From Rhizobium sp. Q54 (GTDB lineage Bacteria; Pseudomonadota; Alphaproteobacteria; Rickettsiales; UBA1997): 19,824 nucleotides of DNA. A program made the position numbers and the translations under genes. The notes under the pieces were generated by a model. The model searched no databases and was not told where the DNA came from. It saw only the letters and a list, made by a program, of their open reading frames with translations. Positions within the stretch are counted from its first letter, which is position 1; every line of letters starts with the position of its first letter. The stretch spans positions 1-19,824 of the forward strand of contig CAMBFP010000004.1 of the NCBI GenBank assembly GCA_945865745.1. Reading direction: 5' to 3'. Of the stretch, positions 14,316 through 19,824 are shown in pieces.

Positions 14316-14937
14316 GATTTTTGCGCATCGAGGCTTAGTTACAAAAAATAGTTTAGAGAATTCAATTGCAAGCCTGGAAGCGGCTTATCAAGCGGGATTT
14401 CGTAATATTGAATTTGATCTGTGGTTCTTGAATGGAGTAATTTTGGTAAAACACAATAAGCCTGAAGGTGAAGATCTTCCAACTTTAGGTGATTATTTGC
14501 GTCTCGGCAATGAAATGACTTACTGGCTTGATTGTAAAAATTTAGATGGGAGCAATGCCAAAGATGCTTTGGAGTTAATTTTCTACGAGATCAAAAAAGC
14601 AAAAATAAATCTCGAGCAAATATTTTTGGCAACATTTGCACTGGATGACGAAGTATTAACACAAGCGCGAAGAATATTTGGCAAGGACGTTAAATTTATT
14701 TTCGCTTGCGGAGAGAGTGATAAAATTGGCGAGCTAGAAAAATTCTGCGCCCAAAACCAAGTGAAGTTCATTTCAATTTTTCACGAATTTATCGACGCAG
14801 ATTTTGTCAAAAAATTTTCCAACCAAGAAATTTTTGCCTGGACGGTGAATGATGTTAAGAGGCTAAAAGAGCTTGAAGCTCTAGGTATAAAATATTTCGC
14901 AAGCGATCATCTACCTTCGTCTTCCCTGAATCATTAG
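14314..14937 (+). CDS. glycerophosphodiester phosphodiesterase family protein
   Basis: This 207-aa TIM-barrel protein has the GDPD signature: HRG at residues 5-7, LENS (14-17, consensus ENT), E33 and D35 metal ligands in EFDLW, and H47 in VKHNK. The usual HD pair at the last site is HN here. The C-terminal FAWTVND and YFASDHL match the consensus W-TVN and G--tDyP. Members hydrolyse glycerophosphodiesters from phospholipid breakdown to glycerol 3-phosphate and alcohol. It is shorter than typical GlpQ or UgpQ proteins (about 240-350 aa) and has no signal peptide, so it is cytosolic. No alternative start exists before the stop at 14284. It is convergent with the DUF4116 gene. Confidence 0.85.
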   Translation: MIFAHRGLVTKNSLENSIASLEAAYQAGFRNIEFDLWFLNGVILVKHNKPEGEDLPTLGDYLRLGNEMTYWLDCKNLDGSNAKDALELIFYEIKKAKINLEQIFLATFALDDEVLTQARRIFGKDVKFIFACGESDKIGELEKFCAQNQVKFISIFHEFIDADFVKKFSNQEIFAWTVNDVKRLKELEALGIKYFASDHLPSSSLNH

Positions 14938-14967
14938 AAGGGTTTGGCCGCAAATTCTAAAGGAATC

Positions 14968-16356
14968 TCAGTTTTTTGCGCCAAGGATAGCGGATGAGGA
15001 TGAGGCAATTACCTTTTGATATTTCCCGCTATTTTGTTCCTCAAAAACTTCAAAATGCTCACCAAATGGATCAGATACTTTGAAAATAATTTTCGGACTT
15101 TTGTCTTTTTTATCATTGAGGTAAAGGTCCCACAAAACGTAGCGCTTCAATCCATCTTCGTAGCTGATCTTAGTTTTTTCTTCGCTGTCAAAAATAACTT
15201 CCACCACCGTCATTTCCCACTTACCAGCGCGTTTTGTAACGATTGCGGTGAGCGAAGATACATCAACAAAATCTGGTCCAAGATCAGAGTCGGTGCTGTC
15301 GCGCAAAAGATAGAGATTGAAGGCCAAAGTCAAAGGCTTGCTTTTTATCTTCCACAAAAAAGTGGTGGTTAGATTTTCTACGGTATTTTCCGCGACATTG
15401 TGATTGAGAAAAAATTTTTCGATTTTCTTCACGAGGTCGGGATATTTTTTAAAATCTTCGCGCCAGGAATTTTGGTAATTGCGACTATTGGCCGCGATTA
15501 AACGCCAATTTTCCTTAGACAAATCTGGAATTCTTTGCCATTTGGTGATGTAGCTGTGATCAATAATTTTATTTTTAGGAAAGAATTTGGCTTTATTCCC
15601 GACGATTTTTCCAAGATTCTTTTTTCCAGATTCGACCAAATAATTTTCTTGTAGAAAATTCTGTAAATCTTCTGGCGACTTGATCGAGCTTTGTGTTGTT
15701 GCTAATTTTTTTAGCTCCTTATCTTCTTTTAGTAAATCAGCTGCGAAGTTAAGAGCGGCGCTATTCGAAGCCACTGCAATTTTGACTAATTTTTTATCCG
15801 ATTTGATTTGTTGGGGCGCAAATTCAAGCAACAAACCGTTGTCGGAAAAAGCGCGAGTAGCAAATTCTGGAAGTAGTTTGAGGCGATCGGAAGCGAATTT
15901 ATAATTGAGTGAATCGATCTCGATCATGCGGTGCATAAAGAGTTTATTGTCGAGCAAAGTCCAAGAGGCATATTGCAGGGCAGGGCGATTTAGGTAGGTC
16001 GCCTTCTCCATAAAAGCCGGACTGGAAAGTACTTCTGGCGCAGCAAATTGTAGAATTTCTGGACTTATTTTTAGTAAACGAGAAATGAAAATCTGATCTT
16101 CTTGAAGCGCATCAGCAGCGTTTTGAAATTGTGATGGATCAATCAAAACAGCTTTGAGAATCAAGGTGCGATCAAGTCTAAAACAATCTGGAAGTTGAGA
16201 AATCGCTTCAGGATTTTTCTTAGAAACTTCTTGAAGAATTTGATCGTAATAAAGCGGTATATTATCGCAGGAATCTTGCGCAAATGCCGAAGAGGAGAGG
16301 AGAAAAAATATCGCCGATGACGCCACTCTGAGTTTGTCTAAGAGTGATGTGTTCAT
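14968..16356 (-). CDS. secreted protein with DUF4116-type repeats, unknown function
   Basis: This 462-aa protein has a signal peptide (hydrophobic core SSAIFFLLSSSAFA, cleavage near residue 26). Residues about 45-225 contain tandem helical repeats of the DUF4116 kind: D-ILKAVLIDPSQFQNAADAL, F-SRLLKISPEILQFAAPEV, LVKIAVASNSAALNFAADLL. The second half, about 230-462, is an alpha/beta region I do not recognise, with an SLTAIVTKRAGKWEMTVVEV strand pattern. DUF4116 repeats occur in proteins of amoeba- and protist-associated bacteria, often in suspected effectors. The gene starts 6 bp after nuoK on the same strand, so it is likely read through from the nuo transcript although nothing suggests a role in complex I. 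Whether it stays in the periplasm is unknown. Confidence 0.65.
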   Translation of the reverse strand: MNTSLLDKLRVASSAIFFLLSSSAFAQDSCDNIPLYYDQILQEVSKKNPEAISQLPDCFRLDRTLILKAVLIDPSQFQNAADALQEDQIFISRLLKISPEILQFAAPEVLSSPAFMEKATYLNRPALQYASWTLLDNKLFMHRMIEIDSLNYKFASDRLKLLPEFATRAFSDNGLLLEFAPQQIKSDKKLVKIAVASNSAALNFAADLLKEDKELKKLATTQSSIKSPEDLQNFLQENYLVESGKKNLGKIVGNKAKFFPKNKIIDHSYITKWQRIPDLSKENWRLIAANSRNYQNSWREDFKKYPDLVKKIEKFFLNHNVAENTVENLTTTFLWKIKSKPLTLAFNLYLLRDSTDSDLGPDFVDVSSLTAIVTKRAGKWEMTVVEVIFDSEEKTKISYEDGLKRYVLWDLYLNDKKDKSPKIIFKVSDPFGEHFEVFEEQNSGKYQKVIASSSSAILGAKN

Positions 16357-16362
16357 GATTTT

Positions 16363-16674
16363 CTAACCTCGAAGCGAAGAGATATCTTTAATCTCAATCG
16401 TTCTGTTAGTGCGGAAGTAAATTACCAAAATAGCTAACCCAATTGCGGCTTCAGCGCCAGCGACAGTTAGAACAAAAATAGCAAAAATTTGTCCCACTAG
16501 ATCATGCAAAAAAGCAGAGAAGGCTACGAAGTTAATATTGATCGAAAGCAGCATAACTTCAATTGACATCAACAAAGAAATCACATTTTTGCGATTAAGA
16601 AAAATCCCACTAACTCCAATGCAAAAGAGAAGTGCGGATAAAGTGATGAAGTCTTGCAGTTCGAGTCCGTTCAT
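16363..16674 (-). CDS. nuoK: NADH-quinone oxidoreductase subunit NuoK
   Basis: This 103-aa subunit is an MrpC-like membrane protein of the proton-pumping arm of respiratory complex I. It has three transmembrane helices, with GVSGIFLNRKNVISLLMSIEVMLLSININF carrying the conserved membrane Glu in helix 2 (SIEVMLL), and AAIGLAILVIYFRTN carrying the second Glu in helix 3 (GAEAAIGLA). Its length equals the family norm. It begins 3 bp after the nuoJ stop. nuoL, the usual next gene, is not present downstream; a DUF4116 gene takes the place. Confidence 0.95.
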   Translation of the reverse strand: MNGLELQDFITLSALLFCIGVSGIFLNRKNVISLLMSIEVMLLSININFVAFSAFLHDLVGQIFAIFVLTVAGAEAAIGLAILVIYFRTNRTIEIKDISSLRG

Positions 16675-16677
16675 AAT

Positions 16678-17289
16678 TTATAAATCAATTCCTTCGCCAC
16701 TTTTCACCTTAACAACTTCAAGTGAAGTGGCTTTGTTACGCGCTACTTGTTCGGCGATATTTTGTTTTTTAATCGGACGAGCTTTGTCGCGCATTGTTAA
16801 AACAATCGCACCAATCATCGCGACAAAAAGCACCGCTCCAGCTAGTTGGAAAGGCAAGATAAAGTCGGTGTAAAGCACATTACCAATCGCCGAAGTGTTG
16901 CTGATTTCTGTTGGAGTCGGAAAGAGAGTCTTGGTTTCATAAAATTTTACTGTTGAAAATTTGATGATGAGCAAAATTTCAGTAAAGAGCACAACGCCTA
17001 CTAAAATAAAGATCGGGCGTTTGCGATTAACTTCATTTTCGCGCTTAACATCAACATTTAGCATCATTACCACGAACAAAAATAGCACCGCGATTGCGCC
17101 TACATAAACAACGATCAAGAGCATCGCCAAGAATTCGGCGCCGAGCAAAATAAAAAGTGCCGAGGCATTGACGAAGGCCAAAATCAAAAACATCGCCGCA
17201 TGCACCATGTTGCGCGCGCTAATGGTGGCAAGAGCCGAAGAGACCAAGACGAATGAGAAAATGTAGAATAGATCTAGTGTGAAGTTCAT
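16678..17289 (-). CDS. nuoJ: NADH-quinone oxidoreductase subunit NuoJ
   Basis: This is a 203-aa integral membrane subunit of complex I with five predicted helices. Family marks include ARNMVHAAMFLILAFVNASALFILLGAEFLAMLLIVVYVGAIAVLFLFVVMMLNVD, here split as the NMVHAA and VYVGAIAVLFLFVVMMLN blocks, the latter containing the pi-bulge helix that links quinone chemistry to proton pumping. A charged C-terminal tail of about 35 residues is cytosolic. It starts 1 bp after the nuoI stop, so it is part of one transcript with nuoH, nuoI and nuoK. Confidence 0.94.
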   Translation of the reverse strand: MNFTLDLFYIFSFVLVSSALATISARNMVHAAMFLILAFVNASALFILLGAEFLAMLLIVVYVGAIAVLFLFVVMMLNVDVKRENEVNRKRPIFILVGVVLFTEILLIIKFSTVKFYETKTLFPTPTEISNTSAIGNVLYTDFILPFQLAGAVLFVAMIGAIVLTMRDKARPIKKQNIAEQVARNKATSLEVVKVKSGEGIDL

Positions 17290-17290
17290 T

Positions 17291-17776
17291 TTAACGATGT
17301 TTTAAATCCGCTTCGATATTGCTTCGCAGCGCATATTCGTAGCGGTCGCCATTAGCGAGAAGTTTTTCTTTGTCATAGTAAAGTTCTTGGCGAGTCTCGG
17401 TGGCAAATTCGAAATTTGGCGACTCAACAATGGCATCAACCGGACAGGCTTCTTGGCACAATCCGCAGTAAATACATTTCAACATGTCGATGTCGTATTT
17501 TGTGGTGCGACGTGATCCATCATCTCTTTCCTCAGCTTCAATTGTGATTGCTTGCGCGGGGCAAATCGCTTCACAAAGTTTGCAGGCGATACATCTTTCT
17601 TCACCATTTGGATAGCGACGCAAAGCATGTTCACCACGGAAGCGGGGGCTAAGTGGGCCTTTTTCGTAAGGATAGTTGATCGTAAGTTTTTTCTTAAAAA
17701 GAAAAGACAAGGTTTTGAGATGACCGAAGAAAATTTCTTTCAAGAAGAAGGCGTAAGCGATTCTGAAAAGTTTCAT
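17291..17776 (-). CDS. nuoI: NADH-quinone oxidoreductase subunit NuoI (2x[4Fe-4S])
   Basis: This peripheral-arm subunit of complex I carries iron-sulfur clusters N6a and N6b on the path to quinone. Both ferredoxin motifs are complete: CIACKLCEAICP and CIYCGLCQEACP. From the chosen ATG the protein is 161 aa, the usual alphaproteobacterial length. I prefer the ATG at 17776 (MKLFRIAYAFFLKEIF), 1 bp after the nuoH stop, over an in-frame upstream ATG at 17815 that would overlap nuoH by 38 bp and add 13 unconserved residues. Confidence 0.95.
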   Translation of the reverse strand: MKLFRIAYAFFLKEIFFGHLKTLSFLFKKKLTINYPYEKGPLSPRFRGEHALRRYPNGEERCIACKLCEAICPAQAITIEAEERDDGSRRTTKYDIDMLKCIYCGLCQEACPVDAIVESPNFEFATETRQELYYDKEKLLANGDRYEYALRSNIEADLKHR

Positions 17777-17777
17777 T

Positions 17778-18782
17778 TTATTTGAAGTAAACGATGTAAG
17801 TGGCGGTGCCGACAACCCAAATTAATGAGAGCGGTAAAAATACTTTCCAGCCTAGACGCATGAGTTGATCGTAACGGTAGCGCGGCAGAGTAGCGCGCAC
17901 CCAAATGAAGCAGAAAAGTAAAAAGAAGATTTTTGTCATCAGCCAAATCGGACCAGGAATGAATGACAAGGATTCAAAAAGAGGCAACCAACCACCAAGA
18001 AAGAGGATCGAGGCTGATGCCGACATCAAAATCATATTGGCATATTCACCAAGGAAGAACATTGAAAATGGCATTGAGCTATATTCGACGTTATAACCAG
18101 CGACTAGCTCAGATTCTGCTTCCGGAAGATCGAATGGGTGACGATTAGTTTCAGCAAGAGCAGAGATAAAAAATAAGAAAAACATCGGCAGCATTGGCAA
18201 AATAAACCAGTGATCTTTTTGCGCGAGAATGATGTCGTTAAGTCGCAAAGAACCAACGCAGAGAACGACAGAAATAATGATCAAGCCAATTGAAACCTCG
18301 TAAGAAATCATCTGCGCTGAAGAGCGAATTGCGCCAAGAAATGCATATTTCGAGTTACTCGCCCAGCCCGCAATTATGATGCCGTAAACACCAAGAGATG
18401 AAGTGGCGAGTAGATACATGATGCCAACATTAATGTCGGCAATAACAAAAGTTTCAGAAAATGGAATTACCGCCCAGCCAATCAAGGCAAGAACAAAAGT
18501 GATGATTGGAGCAAGAAAAAATAAAACTTTATTAGCCGCGGTTGGAATAATTACTTCTTTAAGCATCAGCTTCAAACCGTCGGCAAGAGGCTGCAACAAA
18601 CCAAAAGGACCAACCACGTTCGGGCCTTTACGCAATTGCATTGCGGCGATAACTTTGCGTTCCATTAAAGTTAGGTAAGCAACGGCGCCAAGAAGTGGAA
18701 GGACGATCAGTAAAATCCAGCCGAGAGTTGGCAGAATTTTTGACAAAAAAAGTTCAAGTAGTTGCGGTAAAATTTGTTCCAT
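17778..18782 (-). CDS. nuoH: NADH-quinone oxidoreductase subunit NuoH
   Basis: This 334-aa subunit with about eight helices forms much of the quinone-binding chamber of complex I and joins the peripheral arm to the membrane arm. Clear family segments are ERKVIAAMQLRKGPNVVGPFG near residues 41-61, QPLADGLKLMLKE, and ETNRHPFDLPEAESELVAGY, whose acidic residues line the E-channel. It is the first nuo gene of this cluster; nuoG, its common upstream partner, is absent and pgpA lies 39 bp upstream instead. Confidence 0.96.
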   Translation of the reverse strand: MEQILPQLLELFLSKILPTLGWILLIVLPLLGAVAYLTLMERKVIAAMQLRKGPNVVGPFGLLQPLADGLKLMLKEVIIPTAANKVLFFLAPIITFVLALIGWAVIPFSETFVIADINVGIMYLLATSSLGVYGIIIAGWASNSKYAFLGAIRSSAQMISYEVSIGLIIISVVLCVGSLRLNDIILAQKDHWFILPMLPMFFLFFISALAETNRHPFDLPEAESELVAGYNVEYSSMPFSMFFLGEYANMILMSASASILFLGGWLPLFESLSFIPGPIWLMTKIFFLLFCFIWVRATLPRYRYDQLMRLGWKVFLPLSLIWVVGTATYIVYFK

Positions 18783-18821
18783 TTAAGGGAGAAAAAAAAT
18801 GTGAAAGCGCGAACAAATTAT

Positions 18822-19352
18822 TTAACGAATCAGCAATGTCAATTTAAGCAGAACTAGAGTTGTCAATGCTGCTGCTATACCGGCTAAAATATCGTCTAGT
18901 ATTACGCCCACGCCACTTTTCATGCGATCAGCACGACCAATCAAAGAAGGTTTTGTAATGTCAAAAAATCTGAAAGTAAGAAAAGAAAATATGAGATGGA
19001 TTGCGATTAAGTTGAAATCGCTGAAGTAATATTCATGCATTAGAATGAAACCTGGTTGCAAAGCAATGATCTGACCAATCACTTCATCAAGCACGATTGT
19101 TTTGTGATCGATCTGCTTAAGTTTGAATTGTTTTTGATAAGTCGGAATCGCCAATGAGCCGTAGAAAAAGGCGATTACCAAAAATACCGTCCAAATAATA
19201 TTCTGGTTCGCGAGCGACATTTCGAGGCCGCAGAAAATGGAAGTTAATGCAAACCAAAAAAAAATGGTGACTGCAGATCCAACTGTTCCAGGAATTTTTG
19301 GGAATTTTCCGAAATAAAAAAAAGTAAGGATTAGTTCGTTTAATTTAGACAT
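18822..19352 (-). CDS. pgpA: phosphatidylglycerophosphatase A
   Basis: This inner-membrane phosphatase converts phosphatidylglycerophosphate to phosphatidylglycerol. The 176-aa length fits the family. Signatures are GKFPKIPGTVGS (15-26), LDEVIGQ (88-94), FRFFDITKP (127-135) and the metal-binding acidic tail VGVILDDILAG (148-158). It has about four hydrophobic segments. It is the first gene before nuoH on the same strand with a 39-bp gap, so it may share a transcript with the complex I genes, though no functional link beyond the membrane is implied. Upstream is a 52-bp spacer after the partial gene at the window edge. Confidence 0.92.
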   Translation of the reverse strand: MSKLNELILTFFYFGKFPKIPGTVGSAVTIFFWFALTSIFCGLEMSLANQNIIWTVFLVIAFFYGSLAIPTYQKQFKLKQIDHKTIVLDEVIGQIIALQPGFILMHEYYFSDFNLIAIHLIFSFLTFRFFDITKPSLIGRADRMKSGVGVILDDILAGIAAALTTLVLLKLTLLIR

Positions 19353-19404
19353 TTTTAAAATGTATTAAGGATTTCGAAGTAAGATTTATGTAATTCATTC
19401 GAAT

Positions 19405-19824
19405 TCAAAAATTTTTACCACCTCTAGTTGTGTCTGGATTAGTCAGCGTTTTTTTGGATAGGGCTTTGGTTTTTGTTTTGGGCCTAACAACAACATCTCC
19501 GTGCTGAATTGTGGAAGGTCTTAATCCCCTTTCGGTTGGCGTGTAAAAATTTGCGCTTGTTCTAGTAAGAATATTGTCATCATTTGGATCAAAAACATCT
19601 TTTTTGCCAAGTCCATCCGGCCTCTGCTTAGCTGGTACTCTGAATTCCCTTGATGAATTCTTAACCCACGCTCTGAATTTTTCAGAGCGAGTTGGTTTAT
19701 CGGCTTTAGTTAGTTGCGCGAGAGTTTCTTCTCTTATTTCACTATTCAGATCTATTGATTTCTGGGGGTCAATTTCTTCAAATTTTTTTGTATGTTGCAG
19801 AGTTAATTGGCCAGCATCTTTTTC
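19405..19824 (-). CDS. 3' part of an unrecognised basic, low-complexity protein
   Basis: The frame is open from the window edge for 139 codons to TGA at 19405-19407; the start lies outside the window. The visible part is hydrophilic, rich in Lys, Arg, Thr, Asp and Pro, with no membrane segment. It contains EKFRAWVKNSSREFRVPAK and a DPNDDN stretch and ends TTRGGKNF. It looks largely disordered. I recognise no domain. Because an internal ATG is lacking the true start must be upstream. A secreted or host-directed protein is conceivable in this genome but nothing visible proves it. Confidence 0.6.
   Translation of the reverse strand, partial: EKDAGQLTLQHTKKFEEIDPQKSIDLNSEIREETLAQLTKADKPTRSEKFRAWVKNSSREFRVPAKQRPDGLGKKDVFDPNDDNILTRTSANFYTPTERGLRPSTIQHGDVVVRPKTKTKALSKKTLTNPDTTRGGKNF

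Noticed and set aside
17774..17815. Upstream ATG for nuoI, overlapping nuoH by 38 bp
   Set aside because: The added 13 residues are not family-like and a second ATG lies 1 bp after the nuoH stop, where the conserved sequence begins.
1..19824. CRISPR arrays, rRNA or tRNA genes
   Set aside because: Reading through the spacers showed no evenly spaced direct repeats, no rRNA-like conserved blocks and no cloverleaf with a T-arm signature. A covariance-model scan was not possible.

Overview
The window reads as chromosomal DNA of an AT-rich alphaproteobacterium, probably a Rickettsiales- or Holosporales-type lineage with a host-associated life. The reasons are low GC, few clear Shine-Dalgarno sites, an RNase E with an acidic insert in its S1 domain, complex I genes split from the rest of their operon, a secreted DUF4116-repeat protein, and a helical-repeat protein ending in a eukaryotic-type CaaX box. 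No rRNA, tRNA or CRISPR was seen. The lineage is an inference, not a demonstrated assignment.

Left end (1-1518): the last codons of a probable TAXI-type TRAP solute receptor, then cysQ on the minus strand, then about 500 bp holding only a decayed zinc-ribbon-like reading frame.

Region 1519-11810 carries a gene set that in other proteobacteria tends to travel together and, in Rhodobacter, belongs to the RpoE-ChrR singlet-oxygen response and furan/methylated fatty acid formation. The order here is GPH-type MFS permease, DUF3833 lipoprotein, CPD photolyase (TTG start), a convergent TIGR01777 epimerase, an SDR, then a FAD-dependent amine-oxidase-like enzyme, DUF1365, a Cfa-family methyltransferase and a secreted chalcone-isomerase-like protein. 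The last four are coupled by 13-, 4- and 4-nt overlaps. A 1.6 kb accessory island splits the set between the SDR and the FAD enzyme. It holds the CaaX protein and a degraded, internally deleted IS256-family element that I reconstructed from broken frames. The working picture is a module that repairs light-damaged DNA and modifies unsaturated acyl chains of membrane phospholipids.

Region 11875-14937: rne on the minus strand, cutA on the minus strand, and a short glycerophosphodiester phosphodiesterase on the plus strand. The start codons of cutA and the phosphodiesterase are both contained in one CATG.

Region 14968-19352 (minus strand, reading right to left): pgpA, nuoH, nuoI, nuoJ, nuoK, then, only 6 bp after nuoK, a secreted DUF4116 protein where nuoL would be expected. 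The right edge holds the 3' part of an unrecognised basic, low-complexity protein.
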